Shown here piece by piece: positions 18,820 to 28,811 of a stretch of DNA of 64,000 nucleotides (positions within the stretch are counted from its first letter, which is position 1; each line of letters starts with the position of its first letter). The stretch is from positions 30,526 to 94,525 of the forward strand of contig SSGH01000018.1 in the NCBI GenBank assembly GCA_008015835.1. Direction: 5' to 3'. The position numbers and the translations under genes are program-made. The notes beneath the pieces are model-generated. The model made no database searches and was not told the origin of the DNA. It saw only the letters and a list, made by a program, of their open reading frames with translations. The stretch is from Lysobacter sp. GTDB taxonomy: Bacteria > Pseudomonadota > Gammaproteobacteria > Xanthomonadales > Xanthomonadaceae.

Positions 18820-20913
18820 TCAAGCGCCGATCGACGCGGCCAGCGCGAGATCGATGCCTTTGATGACGACGAAGGGCAACAGCACGCCACCGACTCCGTA
18901 GAGCAGCATGTTCCTGCGCAGCAGAACGGTGGCGCCCGCGGGTTTGAAGCGAACCCCGCGCAAGGCCAGCGGAATCAACGCCGGGATGACCAGCGCGTTG
19001 AAGATCAAGGCGGCGAGCACGGCGTTCTTCGGACTGGACAGCCCCATCACGTTGAGCGCCGCCATCGACGGAATCGCGGCGGCGAACAACGCCGGCAGGA
19101 TCGCGAAGTATTTCGACACGTCGTTGGCCAGCGAAAACGTGGTCAGCGCGCCGCGCGTGATCAACTGCTGCTTGCCGACTTCGACCACGGCCAACAGTTT
19201 GGCCGGATCGCTGTCGAGATCGACCATGTTGCCGGCCTCTTTCGCCGCCTGCGTGCCGGAGTTCATCGCCAGACCGACATCCGCTTGCGCCAGCGCCGGA
19301 GCATCGTTGGTGCCGTCGCCGACCATCGCCACCAGACGGCCGCCGGCCTGTTCGGCGCGAATGCGAGCGAGCTTGTCCTCGGGTTTGGCCTCGGCGATGT
19401 AATCGTCTACGCCCGCGTCGGCGGCGATCGCCGCGGCGGTGAGCGGGTTGTCGCCGGTGATCATCACCGTGCGCACGCCCATTTCGCGCAGGCGCGCGAA
19501 GCGCTCTTTCACGCCGTGCTTGACCACGTCGGACAGTTCGACGACGCCCAGCACATGCTTGCCTTCGCACACGACCAACGGCGTCGCGCCCTGCCGGGCC
19601 ACCTGATCGATGCGCGCCTGCAACTCGTAAGGCACCGTTCCGCCCAACGCCAGCGCATAACGCTCGATCGCGTCGCCCGCGCCCTTTCGGATCGCGCGCG
19701 CGCCGCCGTCCAGATCGACGCCGGACATCCGCGTCTGCGCGGTGAACTGGAGGTAATGCGCGCGCTCCGGCTCTTGAATCGTCGCGCCCCGCTCCAACGC
19801 CAATTTGACGATCGACTTGCCTTCCGGGGTCGGATCGGCCAGCGACGCCAGCAGCGCGGCATCGCGCAAGGTCTCGACATAGACGCCGGCCAGCGGATGG
19901 AACGCGGTGGCCTGGCGATCGCCGTAAGTGATCGTGCCGGTCTTGTCGAGCAACAGAATGTCGACATCGCCCGCCACCTCCACCGCCTTGCCCGATTTGG
20001 CCAGCACGTTCGCCGACAACGCCCGATTCATGCCGGCGATACCGATCGCCGGAAGCAGGCCGCCGATGGTGGTGGGAATCAGGCAGACGAGCAGCGCGAT
20101 CAACAGCAACGGATCGACCTCGACGCCGACGAAAGCGCCGATCGCCGGCAGCGTCGCGCATACGATGAGAAAGGTGAGCGTCATCGCCGCCAACAGCATG
20201 GTCAGCGCGATTTCGTTCGGCGTTTTCTGGCGATTGGCGCCTTCCACCAGCGCGATCATACGGTCGAGGAAGCTCTGACCGGGTTCGGCGGTGATACGCA
20301 CCACGATTTCGTCGGACAGCACCTTGGTACCGCCGATGACGCCGCTGCGGTCGGTCCCCGCTTCGCGCAGGACGGGTGCGGATTCGCCGGTGACGGCCGA
20401 TTCGTTGATCGACGCGAGACCGTGCACGATCTCGCCGTCGGCGGGAATCAACTCGCCTTCGGACACCACCACCAGATCGCCGGGGCGCAGTTCGGCCGCC
20501 GGTATCGGTGTCGCGTCGCCGCGACGATCGACGCGGTACTCCTCGCGCTGGCCGAGCCGGCGGGCGACCAGATCCTTGCGTGCGCGGCGCAACGACGCGG
20601 CTTGGCCACGACCGCGGGCTTCGGCGACCGCCTCGGCGAAGTTGCCGAACAACACGGTGGCCAACAGAATCGCGGTCACCGCCCAGCCGAAACCCGCGGG
20701 CGCTTGCCCGGCAGCCGTGATCGTCGCGGCGAGCAGCGTGCCCGCGAACACGATCGCCATCACCGGGTTTTTCACGATGCGATGCGGCGCGAGTTTCAGA
20801 AACGCATCGCGGACCGCGGCGCGGAACATCGCGGCGTCGATCAGCGCCCGGGAGTCGCCCCGGGGAGTATGCGCAACGCGACGAACATTCGTCGAATCGT
20901 TTGCTTGGGTCAT
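18820..20913 (-). CDS. kdpB: K+-transporting P-type ATPase subunit KdpB
   Basis: A 697-residue catalytic P-type ATPase of the Kdp pump. The ATG at 20913 is preceded by GAGGA at 8 nt. Seen motifs: TGES in [12 protein letters not shown], the phosphorylation site [13 protein letters not shown], and the hinge [18 protein letters not shown], plus hydrophobic membrane segments at the N-terminus, centre and C-terminus. The length matches the family. Separated from kdpA by 11 bp. Confidence 0.97.
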   Translation of the reverse strand: MTQANDSTNVRRVAHTPRGDSRALIDAAMFRAAVRDAFLKLAPHRIVKNPVMAIVFAGTLLAATITAAGQAPAGFGWAVTAILLATVLFGNFAEAVAEARGRGQAASLRRARKDLVARRLGQREEYRVDRRGDATPIPAAELRPGDLVVVSEGELIPADGEIVHGLASINESAVTGESAPVLREAGTDRSGVIGGTKVLSDEIVVRITAEPGQSFLDRMIALVEGANRQKTPNEIALTMLLAAMTLTFLIVCATLPAIGAFVGVEVDPLLLIALLVCLIPTTIGGLLPAIGIAGMNRALSANVLAKSGKAVEVAGDVDILLLDKTGTITYGDRQATAFHPLAGVYVETLRDAALLASLADPTPEGKSIVKLALERGATIQEPERAHYLQFTAQTRMSGVDLDGGARAIRKGAGDAIERYALALGGTVPYELQARIDQVARQGATPLVVCEGKHVLGVVELSDVVKHGVKERFARLREMGVRTVMITGDNPLTAAAIAADAGVDDYIAEAKPEDKLARIRAEQAGGRLVAMVGDGTNDAPALAQADVGLAMNSGTQAAKEAGNMVDLDSDPAKLLAVVEVGKQQLITRGALTTFSLANDVSKYFAILPALFAAAIPSMAALNVMGLSSPKNAVLAALIFNALVIPALIPLALRGVRFKPAGATVLLRRNMLLYGVGGVLLPFVVIKGIDLALAASIGA

Positions 20914-20924
20914 CGGAAGAATCC

Positions 20925-22640
20925 TCAATGCGCCATCGTCGTCAAATGCTCCGCCACCGGGCCGAGCACGAGCGCAGGCATGAACTGCAACAGGGTCAAG
21001 ATCGCGATCACGGCGAGCGCGGTCAACGCGAACGTCGGCGTTTCGATGCGCAAACTACCGGCGCCTTCCGGCGCATAGCGTTTGCGGGCGAGACCGGCGG
21101 CGACCGCCAGCGGAACGATCAATGCCGGGTAACGCCCGAGCGCCAGCACCAGCGCGCAGGTGAGATTCCACCAATACGTCGCATCGCCCAGACCCTCGAA
21201 ACCCGACCCGTTGTTCGCGAACGCCGACGTGTACTCGTAGAACACTTGGCTGATGCCATGGAAGCCGGGATTGGAGTTGCCGGTGAATTGCGGCAACGCC
21301 AGCGTCAACGCGGTGAAGCCCAGCACGACGAACGGCTGCAGCAGAATCAACAACGACAGCAGGCGCACTTCGCCCGCTTCGATCTTTCGACCGAACATCT
21401 CCGGCGTGCGCCCGGTCATCAGACCGGCCAGAAACACCGCCAGCAACAGATAAACGACAAACTGCTGCAAACCGCAACCGACGCCGCCCCAGATCGCATT
21501 GACCAGCATGTTGCCGAGCGTCGCCAAGCCGGTCAGCGGCGCCAGCGAATCGTGCATCGCGTTGACCGAGCCGTTGCTGGTTTGCGTGGTGAGCATCGCC
21601 CACAGCGCCGATGCGTCCGCGCCGAAGCGCACTTCCTTGCCTTCCATCGTCGCGAGCGAAAGCGCGCTCGCGCCATGGTCTTCGAGCAGCATGCCGGCGC
21701 CGGTCGAAAGAATCGACATCGATACCATACAGCCGAACACCAATGCGGTGAGTTTGCGGCGTCCGGTGAACGGACCGACCATGAACACCACCGCGATCGG
21801 GATCAACACGATCGCCAGCGTTTCCAGCAGATTGGAAAGCGGCGTCGGATTCTCCAACGGAACGGCGCTGTTGGGGCCATACCAGCCGCCGCCATTGGTG
21901 CCGAGCTGTTTGGCCGCGACCATCGGCGCAACCGGGCCGAGCGGAATTTTCTGTTCTTTCGTCCCCGCGGCGGTGTCCAGCGGCTGCGCCACCGGTCCGG
22001 CGCCCAACGTCGACGGCACGCCTTGCGAGGTCAGCAGCACGCTCCACAGCAGACACAGCGGCAACATGAAGCGCAGCGTCGGGCGAACGACATCCGCCCA
22101 GTAGTTGCCGACATCCGCTTCGGTTCCCGCGGTCTTCGCGGGGTCGCCGCCCGGCTGCATCGCTTGCCGGCCGCCCATCAGCGCGCGCAGCGTCGCCGCC
22201 GCGAGCGCCAGCCCCATCATCGGCGTGATCATCTGCAATCCGACGATCCCCACCATCTGCGACAGGTAGGACAATTGCGCTTGCCCGGAATAATGCTGTT
22301 GATTGGTGTTGGTGAGAAACGACACCATCGTATGCAGCGCGGTGTCCCAGCGAAGATTCGGAATCGCATCCGGGTTCAGCGGCAACCACGCCTGGGTCAC
22401 GAACAATGTCCACACCAGAATGCCGACGGCGAGATTGCTCGCGACGAACGCCTTCGCGTAGCCGCGCCAGGTCATGCCGCGCGCGGAGTCGACACCGAGC
22501 AACCGATACAACGACCGCTCGATCCAGCCGAAGATGGGGTCGAGCCGGGAAGGAGCGCCGCGCATCACCGCGGCGAGATAGCGCCCTAACGGCCAGCCGA
22601 GACCGATCGCGCAGGCGAAAACGAGAAAAAATTCGATCAT
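20925..22640 (-). CDS. kdpA: K+-transporting ATPase subunit KdpA
   Basis: A 571-residue channel-like subunit that selects K+. It opens [19 protein letters not shown] and contains the SKT-family pore loops, e.g. [16 protein letters not shown] [40 protein letters not shown] and [11 protein letters not shown]. About ten membrane segments. It is preceded by an unusual 245-bp gap after kdpF that contains two hairpins, whereas kdpF and kdpA are usually adjacent. Confidence 0.97.
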   Translation of the reverse strand: MIEFFLVFACAIGLGWPLGRYLAAVMRGAPSRLDPIFGWIERSLYRLLGVDSARGMTWRGYAKAFVASNLAVGILVWTLFVTQAWLPLNPDAIPNLRWDTALHTMVSFLTNTNQQHYSGQAQLSYLSQMVGIVGLQMITPMMGLALAAATLRALMGGRQAMQPGGDPAKTAGTEADVGNYWADVVRPTLRFMLPLCLLWSVLLTSQGVPSTLGAGPVAQPLDTAAGTKEQKIPLGPVAPMVAAKQLGTNGGGWYGPNSAVPLENPTPLSNLLETLAIVLIPIAVVFMVGPFTGRRKLTALVFGCMVSMSILSTGAGMLLEDHGASALSLATMEGKEVRFGADASALWAMLTTQTSNGSVNAMHDSLAPLTGLATLGNMLVNAIWGGVGCGLQQFVVYLLLAVFLAGLMTGRTPEMFGRKIEAGEVRLLSLLILLQPFVVLGFTALTLALPQFTGNSNPGFHGISQVFYEYTSAFANNGSGFEGLGDATYWWNLTCALVLALGRYPALIVPLAVAAGLARKRYAPEGAGSLRIETPTFALTALAVIAILTLLQFMPALVLGPVAEHLTTMAH

Positions 22641-22886
22641 CTACGTACTCCGATGGATGACGGGATGCCGATCGAATCGATGGTCGTCCCGAATCGCGAC
22701 AGCGACGCGCCCGCAAGATCCGCCGCCGAAAGGCGTTTTTCATGAGCCCGCTGGGGGGCCATGAAAGGTCGCCTCGACGAAACAGATGCGTAAGCGCACG
22801 GTTCGTCGAGAGCAATGTCTGAGATGCGCCGAACCCGCGGCTCGAAAACGCACATCAAGCGCGTTTTCGACAACCCCTAGGCGCGG
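22641..22886 (-). promoter_or_regulatory. Structured kdpF-kdpA intergenic leader with two hairpins
   Basis: The 246 bp between kdpF and kdpA hold no convincing gene. A perfect 10-bp inverted repeat TCGAAAACGC (22842-22851) / GCGTTTTCGA (22861-22870) with a 9-nt loop lies 16 nt after the kdpF stop. A second hairpin joins TTTCATG (22738-22744) with CATGAAA (22760-22766), extended by GCCC/GGGC (22746-22749 / 22756-22759). Neither is followed by a U-tract in the kdp direction, so simple termination is not obvious. Roles in mRNA processing or attenuation are possible. Confidence 0.5.
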
Positions 22887-22979
22887 TCAGAAACGCTCGG
22901 GCCGCAGAATCACGTACAGCAGATAGCCGCACGCGGCGATCACCGAGATGCCGCAAACGATGGCGAGCCAGCCGGGCAT
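22887..22979 (-). CDS. kdpF: K+-transporting ATPase small subunit KdpF
   Basis: A 30-residue single-helix protein, MPGWLAIVCGISVIAACGYL followed by LYVILRPERF, matching the size, single hydrophobic segment and terminal RPE(R/K)F of KdpF, which stabilises the KdpABC complex. The ATG at 22979 follows GGGAGACGGGT, an adequate ribosome site. It is the first gene of kdpFABCDE; the candidate operator is about 230 bp upstream, implying a long 5' untranslated region. Confidence 0.88.
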   Translation of the reverse strand: MPGWLAIVCGISVIAACGYLLYVILRPERF

Positions 22980-23208
22980 ACCCGTCTCCCATGAAATGGT
23001 GAAGCCTTCGGCGACTCGGACGAATGTCCGCGAACCTTGGCGACGAAAGAACGCATGATGGAACGCATCGCGATATCCGATTCGCTCGCGCGGTCGTGTC
23101 CGGGCGATTCGCTCGAAGCTCGCTTGCGAACCATCATCGCGGCCCGATGGCCACGGCGAAATTCTCGTCCGGGAGGACGTAAAGTCTCTATTCCGGCCTT
23201 CGCCGGAG

Positions 23209-23227
23209 GCGCAAATTCAGCGTAAAT
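23209..23227 (-). promoter_or_regulatory. Candidate KdpE operator / kdp promoter
   Basis: Plus strand GCGCAAAT (23209-23216) and GCGTAAAT (23220-23227) are 11 bp apart; in kdp direction this reads ATTTACGC-TGA-ATTTGCGC. The promoter-proximal half contains TTGCGC, and 17 bp later ATAGAG, a plausible weak -35/-10 pair that would start transcription near 23175. The same motif pair occurs upstream of kup. The 7-mer GCGTAAA also occurs singly near 25128, 47672 and 62790, but I saw the 11-bp tandem only at the two K+ loci. Confidence 0.45.
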
Positions 23228-23240
23228 ACTGCGTCGCGGG

Positions 23241-23882
23241 TCAGTCGTTGAGGCCCAAGGTGTCGTCGGGCGTCGGCGCGTCTTCCATGTAGAGGGGCTT
23301 TTTCGCGACCTGGCTGCGCTTCGCGGGGCGATCGACGTAGGTTTCGCCCTCGATTTCCGATTCGGTGGTCACGCGCGCGCCGGTTAATCGATTGGTGCTG
23401 ATCGACGTCGAGCCATGCTGATTGGTGCGGCTGTAGAGCATGACGTCGTCGCCGATCAAGCGCATCCGCTTCGTCGCCGGTTCGTAGCGAAAGCGATACA
23501 ACGATTGGATCGCGGTAGTGCCGCCGGTGAGGTCTTCCACCAGCAGCACGCCCTTCTTTGCGGTCAGCGCGGCGCTGCCGAGCGGCGAAATATCCATCTC
23601 CATTTCGCCGGCCGGGTCATAGTCCACATCGACCTCGGTCGCGTAACCGACCATCACTTTCAGTATTCGCCGCTCCTCGCCGCGCAGGACGAACGCGGAG
23701 TCGCGCAGACCGTCGCCGGTGAAATCGACATCCAGACGCGTTTCGACTTGTACCGACGGGTCGTTGTGGAGATACGACTTCAGCGTGTCCTCTTCCATCA
23801 ACGCCGGCTGTGGGCGCTCGTCGGCCAATGACGAGATCGCGGCGAGCGAAAGGAGCGAGACGAGCAGTCGGCGGTTCGGCAT
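23241..23882 (-). CDS. Exported hypothetical protein with recurrent C-terminal tail
   Basis: A 213-residue protein from the ATG at 23882, with a signal peptide (RRLLVSLLSLAAISSLA). The mature part contains DVDFTGDGLRDSAFVL, a DxDxxGDGxxD pattern seen in Ca-binding and FG-GAP/VCBS-like proteins, and looks beta-rich. It ends KKPLYMEDAPTPDDTLGLND, a tail that is also present as an isolated fragment at 10076-10138. No function is known to me. It lies upstream of kdpF on the same strand, but the operator in between suggests a separate transcript. Confidence 0.75.
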   Translation of the reverse strand: MPNRRLLVSLLSLAAISSLADERPQPALMEEDTLKSYLHNDPSVQVETRLDVDFTGDGLRDSAFVLRGEERRILKVMVGYATEVDVDYDPAGEMEMDISPLGSAALTAKKGVLLVEDLTGGTTAIQSLYRFRYEPATKRMRLIGDDVMLYSRTNQHGSTSISTNRLTGARVTTESEIEGETYVDRPAKRSQVAKKPLYMEDAPTPDDTLGLND

Positions 23883-24014
23883 GGCGGCGGCTTGCGATGG
23901 GTTTGGGCGATAGTCAGTCCGGAAGAACGGAGAACGGCGGCTGGGAGGGACAACCTGTCGAGCGATCCAACGCTCAGTACGAGCGAAAAAGCGCAAGCGC
24001 GCTAGCATCGCTGG

Positions 24015-24557
24015 ATGCTCGAAGATCGACACGACGCTTACCGCCTATTGGAACGCCTCGGCGCTCCACCCAGACTTCTGCGGCACCTCGCCCTGGTCGG
24101 CGAGGCGGCGGATGCGTTGATCCGCGAATATCGCGCGTTGGGCTTCGAAGCGGACATGCGATGGATCGAACTCGGCGTCGCCGTACACGACGCGGGCAAG
24201 ATTCTGCATGCGTCGGAACTCGATACGCCCGGACATCGTCACGAAGCGGATGGCGAAGCGCTGCTGCTGCGGCACGGCGTCGCTCCCAAAATCGCGCATT
24301 GCTGCGTTTCGCATGCGGCGTGGGATGCCGAGGACGTGAGCTTCGAGGAAAAATCCGTCGCGCTGGTCGACAAACTCTGGAAAGGCAAACGCGAAACGGC
24401 ATTGGAAATGGCGATCATCGACGCCGTCGCCGAACGGCTCGGCGTCGATCGCTGGGATGTGTTCGAGCGGATGGACAGCGCGTTCGAAGCGATCGCGGCC
24501 GAGGGGCCGGAACGATTGGAAAGCAGTCGGTCGGACGACGGGGCCTGGTGGGTGTAA
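24015..24557 (+). CDS. HD-domain phosphohydrolase-like protein
   Basis: A 180-residue cytoplasmic protein. The metal-binding HD pair is H58-D59 in GVAVHDAGKIL, with His residues upstream (RHLALVGEAAD, H24) and downstream (GHRHEADGEALL and CVSHAAWD) in the order expected for an HD hydrolase. It diverges from the exported hypothetical, with 132 bp between starts. The substrate is unknown; small HD proteins of this size act on nucleotides or phospho-compounds. Confidence 0.8.
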   Translation: MLEDRHDAYRLLERLGAPPRLLRHLALVGEAADALIREYRALGFEADMRWIELGVAVHDAGKILHASELDTPGHRHEADGEALLLRHGVAPKIAHCCVSHAAWDAEDVSFEEKSVALVDKLWKGKRETALEMAIIDAVAERLGVDRWDVFERMDSAFEAIAAEGPERLESSRSDDGAWWV

Positions 24558-24578
24558 GGGCCGTACGCAACCCGACGG

Positions 24579-24992
24579 TCAACTTCGATTCGCGTCGGAA
24601 GGATGTCTGAGCCACGTCATGCAATGCGGGCACCACTCGAGCCTTTCCGGATGCGATGTCGTGAAATGTTTTCCGCTACGCCACAACACGATGGGTGTTC
24701 CGCAGCCCGGGCATACCGGTGTCCCCACGATGATGTTGTTCCAGATCATCGCGACCAGAGAGGTCAGTAGCCCGATACCGACCGCCGATGCGACGATCCA
24801 GTTCGATGCTGTCGACATGCCCGTATCGGAGAATCCGTGTATCGCCCATTTCGAGAGCAACGCGACGACGATTGCGATCAAAGGCGCCGCCGCGAACACC
24901 GTACGCAATCTTCGCCTGATGGCGGGCCGCTTCGAGCACACCACCTTCCAAGCGTCGATATGGCGTTGATTGATGGGAGATCGTAGGTGCAT
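24579..24992 (-). CDS. Membrane protein with C-terminal zinc ribbon, unknown
   Basis: A 137-residue protein. Two hydrophobic segments lie near residues 30-47 (TVFAAAPLIAIVVALLSKW) and 65-85 (IVASAVGIGLLTSLVAMIW). After them, CPGC and CPHC, spaced by about 29 residues, form a probable zinc ribbon on the C-terminal side. The gene converges on the HD-domain gene with 21 bp between stop codons. I recognise no family. Confidence 0.65.
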   Translation of the reverse strand: MHLRSPINQRHIDAWKVVCSKRPAIRRRLRTVFAAAPLIAIVVALLSKWAIHGFSDTGMSTASNWIVASAVGIGLLTSLVAMIWNNIIVGTPVCPGCGTPIVLWRSGKHFTTSHPERLEWCPHCMTWLRHPSDANRS

Positions 24993-25067
24993 GGGAATTG
25001 GCGTATTGATCTGCGAATCCGCGCATTCGAAGGCGGGTATGACTCGGTCCGCGAACTTTACGCGACA

Positions 25068-25868
25068 TCACAGCGGCGTCGGATACACCCTACCCGCTCG
25101 TACCGGCTGAAAACAGCCGGCGGTCGCGTAAAAAGCGTCGTCTTGATCCGGATGCCAACCAGGAATGCCGGCCAGCGGCAGCGGGCGCAGTTCCAGCGGA
25201 TCGTTCAACACGCGGCCGTCGGCGATCGCTCGCGCCACCGTCGCGACGCAGGCATCGTCGTCGGCATCGCTCTGCACCACCAGACATTTGCCCACCGGGA
25301 ACAAGGCCGGCACCAGCGCCATTTCCAGCAGCGCGTGGCCGATCGTCGCGACGATACGAATATCGCCATCGCGCCATGCGTCGGCGCGTTCGCGGAACAA
25401 AACGTCCCAGGCATGCCGATCCCACAGCGCCAGCAGCGCGGGATCGCGCACACGCACGATCGCGCCGGCTTCGTCGAATTGGGTCAGCGCGTACTGCGCG
25501 CGGTCGCGTTGCGACGGGCCCATCAGCGCGATATGCGCGCGTTGGCGGGCGTTGAACGCGAGTTTGAGCGCGGGATAACGGCACCACACGGCGGCGTTGA
25601 ACAGGTCGTGCCAGTTTTCGGCGCGCGTCGCGATGCCGCCCTGGCCGATCCGGGTTTCGTAATGCAGACCGTCGTCGAGCAGGGCGTGATCCTGGACGAC
25701 GAAGCGTTTGTCCGACAACGGCATCGCCGCGTTCAAGGCGTCGATGCGCGGCCACGCGTCCGCGACGAACCAATCGCGAAAGTCGGCGTAGCCGGCGAAG
25801 ATCGGATGCGCGAAACGCGCCGGATCTACATCGGCTCGCGACGGCGCGACGAAGCGTCGTTTGCTCAT
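25068..25868 (-). CDS. DUF3025 family protein
   Basis: A 266-residue cytoplasmic protein from the ATG at 25868. Recognisable DUF3025 features are HYETRIGQGGIATRAENWHDLFNAAVW, here seen as ETRIGQGGIATRAENWHDLF, and LFPVGKCLVV in the C-terminal half; it has no signal peptide or membrane segment. The function of the family is unknown. It lies 13 bp after rimO in the same direction and is probably cotranscribed with it. Confidence 0.8.
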   Translation of the reverse strand: MSKRRFVAPSRADVDPARFAHPIFAGYADFRDWFVADAWPRIDALNAAMPLSDKRFVVQDHALLDDGLHYETRIGQGGIATRAENWHDLFNAAVWCRYPALKLAFNARQRAHIALMGPSQRDRAQYALTQFDEAGAIVRVRDPALLALWDRHAWDVLFRERADAWRDGDIRIVATIGHALLEMALVPALFPVGKCLVVQSDADDDACVATVARAIADGRVLNDPLELRPLPLAGIPGWHPDQDDAFYATAGCFQPVRAGRVYPTPL

Positions 25869-25881
25869 CCGCGCCTCGCCG

Positions 25882-27276
25882 TCAGTCGTCGATCTCGACC
25901 TCACCGTAGAGGTCGTGTTCGTCGCTGCCCATGATCGCGACATCGACGAAGCGGCCCGGCTGCAGCCCGGCTTCGCGGGCATTCTGGATCTGCACCAGGC
26001 CGTCGATCTCCGGCGCGTCGGCCATCGAACGCGCGATACCCAAGTCGCCGTCCACCGCATCCACCAAGCAGCGCTGCACGCTGCCGACCTTGTCGGCGAG
26101 CTTGGCTTCGGAAATCGTCGCCTGACGTTCCATGAAGCGGGCCAGACGCTCCTGCTTCACGTCCTCCGGCACCGGGTCGGGCAAAGAATTCGCGGCCGCG
26201 CCTTCGACCGGCGAATAGGCGAAGGCGCCGACGCGGTCGAGCTGCGCTTCGTCGAGGAATTCCAACAGCTCTTCGAACTCGGCCTCGGTTTCGCCCGGGA
26301 ACCCGACGATGAAGGTGCTGCGGATCGTGATGTCCGGGCAGGTCTCGCGCCAGCGCTGGATGCGCTCGAGCGTTTTGTCCACAGCGCCCGGACGCTTCAT
26401 CAATTTCAGCACGCGCGGACTGGCGTGCTGGAACGGAATATCCAGATACGGCAGCAATTTCGGCAGGCCGTCGGCGTTGCGGTCGGCCATCAGCGGAATG
26501 ATGTCGTCGACGTGCGGATACGGATACACGTAGTGCAGGCGCGTCCACAGCCCGAGTTCCGACAAACCCTCGCACAGCGCTTTCATGCGCGTTTGATAGG
26601 CCTTACCGCGCCACGTGCGCTCGGCGTATTTCGTATCGACGCCGTAGGCGCTGGTGTCCTGCGATATCACCAGCAATTCCTTCACGCCGCCCATCGCCAG
26701 CTTTTCGGCTTCTCGCAGCACCTCGTCGACCGGCCGCGAGACCAAATCGCCGCGCATCGACGGAATGATGCAGAAGCTGCAGCGATGATTGCAGCCTTCG
26801 GAAATTTTCAGATACGCGTAATGCTTCGGCGTGAGCTTGATGCCGATGCCGTTCTGCAGCATGTCGTTGTCGTCGATGCGACGCGGCACCAGATCGACGA
26901 ACGGGTCGTGCGTGGGCGGCAGCGCCGCATGCACCGCGGCCATCACGCTGCCGTAATCCTGCGGGCCGGTGATCGCCAGCACATCGGGATGCGCTTCGCG
27001 AATCTGCTCGGGGCGTTTGCCCAGGCAACCGGTGACGATGACCTTGCCGTTCTCGGCCATCGCCTCGCCGATGGCGTCGAGCGATTCGGCGACGGCCGAG
27101 TCGATGAACCCGCAGGTGTTCACCACCACCACGTCGGCATCGTCGTAGGTCTGGACGATGTCGTAGCCCTCGACCTTCAACTGGGTGAGGATGCGCTCGG
27201 AATCGACCAGCGCCTTGGGGCAGCCCAAGCTGACGAAGCCGACTTTACGGCCGAGGGAGGAAGCAGGTTCGGACAT
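25882..27276 (-). CDS. rimO: Ribosomal protein uS12 methylthiotransferase RimO
   Basis: A 464-residue radical-SAM enzyme that methylthiolates an Asp of ribosomal protein S12. The N-terminal UPF0004 domain carries its three cluster Cys ([23 protein letters not shown]). The radical-SAM motif [15 protein letters not shown] follows near residue 155, and a C-terminal TRAM domain ends the protein. The length is normal. The ATG at 27276 is 140 bp from the divergent dienelactone hydrolase gene. Confidence 0.96.
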   Translation of the reverse strand: MSEPASSLGRKVGFVSLGCPKALVDSERILTQLKVEGYDIVQTYDDADVVVVNTCGFIDSAVAESLDAIGEAMAENGKVIVTGCLGKRPEQIREAHPDVLAITGPQDYGSVMAAVHAALPPTHDPFVDLVPRRIDDNDMLQNGIGIKLTPKHYAYLKISEGCNHRCSFCIIPSMRGDLVSRPVDEVLREAEKLAMGGVKELLVISQDTSAYGVDTKYAERTWRGKAYQTRMKALCEGLSELGLWTRLHYVYPYPHVDDIIPLMADRNADGLPKLLPYLDIPFQHASPRVLKLMKRPGAVDKTLERIQRWRETCPDITIRSTFIVGFPGETEAEFEELLEFLDEAQLDRVGAFAYSPVEGAAANSLPDPVPEDVKQERLARFMERQATISEAKLADKVGSVQRCLVDAVDGDLGIARSMADAPEIDGLVQIQNAREAGLQPGRFVDVAIMGSDEHDLYGEVEIDD

Positions 27277-27416
27277 GGGCCGGCGACGGGCCGCGCGGCC
27301 CGGAGGTGTCGAAAGGAATGACGCGCAGTATACCGTCCCGTTCCGCGCGCCCGCCCGTCCGGTCGCCCGCCGTCGGCGTTAGGATGGGCGCTTCGGCACC
27401 GCTGAGGAGAACGACC

Positions 27417-28079
27417 ATGGGCGAGTGGATCCCGCTGACGACGCCGGACGGCCCGATCCGCGCCTGGCTGGCGCGCCCGGATGCCCCGCCGCGCGGCGCG
27501 CTGGTGGTGGTGCAGGAGATTTTCGGCGTCAACCCGCATATCCGGGCCGTGACCGACCGCTTCGCGCGCGCCGGCTTCACCGCGATGGCGCCGTCGTTGT
27601 TCGACCCGATCCGCCCCGATGTTCAGCTTCGCTACGACGACACAGGTGTCTCGCAGGGGCGCGACTACGCGGCGCAATTGGGTTTCGAACGCGCATTGAA
27701 AAGCGTCGGCGCGGCGGCGCGCTGGCTGCGCGAGTCGGGGCATCGCGTCGGCGCGGTGGGCTTCTGCTGGGGCGGCACGGTGGCGATGCTGGCGAACACG
27801 CGCCTGCATCTGCCCTCGGTCACGTACTACGGCGGACGCAGCGTGCCGTTTTTGGGCGAACCCGCATTGGCGCCGATGCTGTTCCATTTCGGCGAACGCG
27901 ACCGGCTGATCCCGCCGGAGGATGTCGAGAAGCACCGTCTGCATCATCCCGAGGCGGCGATTCATATGTATCCCGCCGGCCACGGCTTCAACTGCGACGA
28001 ACGCGAGGACTACGACGCCGACAGCGCGGCGCTGGCGTGGTCGCGCACGGTCGAATTTTTCGAGGAGCATCTGCGATGA
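27417..28079 (+). CDS. Dienelactone hydrolase family protein
   Basis: A 220-residue alpha/beta hydrolase. The nucleophile is C117 in GFCWGG, with D162 (ERDRLIPP) and H189 (PAGHGFNCDE) completing the Cys-Asp-His triad typical of dienelactone hydrolases. E33 in VVQEIFGVN matches the family Glu that interacts with the Cys. The real substrate is not shown by context, since no aromatic degradation genes are near. The ATG overlaps the following HIT gene by 4 bp at the 3' end. Confidence 0.9.
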   Translation: MGEWIPLTTPDGPIRAWLARPDAPPRGALVVVQEIFGVNPHIRAVTDRFARAGFTAMAPSLFDPIRPDVQLRYDDTGVSQGRDYAAQLGFERALKSVGAAARWLRESGHRVGAVGFCWGGTVAMLANTRLHLPSVTYYGGRSVPFLGEPALAPMLFHFGERDRLIPPEDVEKHRLHHPEAAIHMYPAGHGFNCDEREDYDADSAALAWSRTVEFFEEHLR

Positions 28080-28513
28080 CGCGACATGCCCACCCCGCCC
28101 CGCCCGGTTGGCATCTGCATCCGCAGTTAGCCGACGACACCCATCCGCTGGAGCATTGGCCGCTGTGCGAAGTGCGGCTGATGGACGACGCGCATCACCC
28201 GTGGTTGATTCTGGTGCCGCGGGTCGAGAACGCGACCGAAATCACCGATCTGGACGCCGCGCAGCAGGCCGAATTGATGCGCGAGATCGACCGCGCCGCG
28301 CGCGCGCTGCAGACGTCGATGCGACCGCACAAACTCAACGTCGCCGCGCTCGGCAATCAGGTGCCGCAGTTGCATGTGCACATCATCGCGCGCTACCGCG
28401 ACGACATCGCGTGGCCGCGCCCGGTCTGGGGCAACGCCACCGCGCAGTCGTATTCGCCGGAAGCGCTGATCGAACGCGTGAGCGCGCTGCGCGGCGCATT
28501 GAGTTCGGCTTGA
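28076..28513 (+). CDS. HIT-domain protein
   Basis: A 145-residue histidine-triad protein, coupled to the preceding hydrolase by an ATGA overlap. The signature reads QLHVHIIARY: the first two His of H-x-H-x-H are present, but the third position is Ile, as in the subfamily with NQVPQLHVHIIAR. The N-terminal half contains WPLCEVRLMDDAHHPWLILVPR, which builds the nucleotide pocket. Nucleotide phosphoramidase or dinucleotide hydrolase activity is therefore uncertain. Confidence 0.88.
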   Translation: MTRHAHPAPPGWHLHPQLADDTHPLEHWPLCEVRLMDDAHHPWLILVPRVENATEITDLDAAQQAELMREIDRAARALQTSMRPHKLNVAALGNQVPQLHVHIIARYRDDIAWPRPVWGNATAQSYSPEALIERVSALRGALSSA

Positions 28514-28544
28514 CCCTGCCACCGTATCGCGAGAGACGCATCGC

Positions 28545-28811
28545 ATGGCGACGCCCCCACCTCTGCCTCCGAACCCGCCGCCGCTGATCAAGCTCGGCAT
28601 GTGGGGCTTGTCCTCGCGCAAGATGGCGCTCGTCTGTCTCTGGTGTTGCGCCGTCTTGAGTGCGCTGTGCGCGCTGCTCGCCCTGATCACGCTCTGGGCC
28701 TTGATCGGCGTCGTTTATTTCCTTCCGTTCGTGTGGTGGTACTGGGCGGTGATCCGTTGGGTCGACCGGAACAACGGCCGCTGGCCGGGTTTTTATTCGC
28801 TTTCCCATTGA
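28545..28811 (+). CDS. Small membrane protein leading the 5-oxoproline operon
   Basis: An 88-residue protein with a Pro-rich start (MATPPPLPPNPPPLIKLG) and two adjoining hydrophobic segments between residues 27 and 67, ending VIRWVDRNNGRWPGFYSLSH. The stop TGA at 28809-28811 overlaps the TTG start of pxpB, so the two are coupled. No family is recognised. Its position suggests a part in the 5-oxoproline pathway or its regulation at the membrane, but this is only context. Confidence 0.65.
   Translation: MATPPPLPPNPPPLIKLGMWGLSSRKMALVCLWCCAVLSALCALLALITLWALIGVVYFLPFVWWYWAVIRWVDRNNGRWPGFYSLSH

Noticed and set aside
20901..22589. Long plus-strand frame opposite kdpA
   Set aside because: Arg/Gln/His-rich composition typical of antisense shadows; kdpA is certain.
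22637..22873. 78-codon minus frame in the kdpF-kdpA gap
   Set aside because: No ribosome site, no recognisable domain, and it overlaps both hairpins and the kdpA start.
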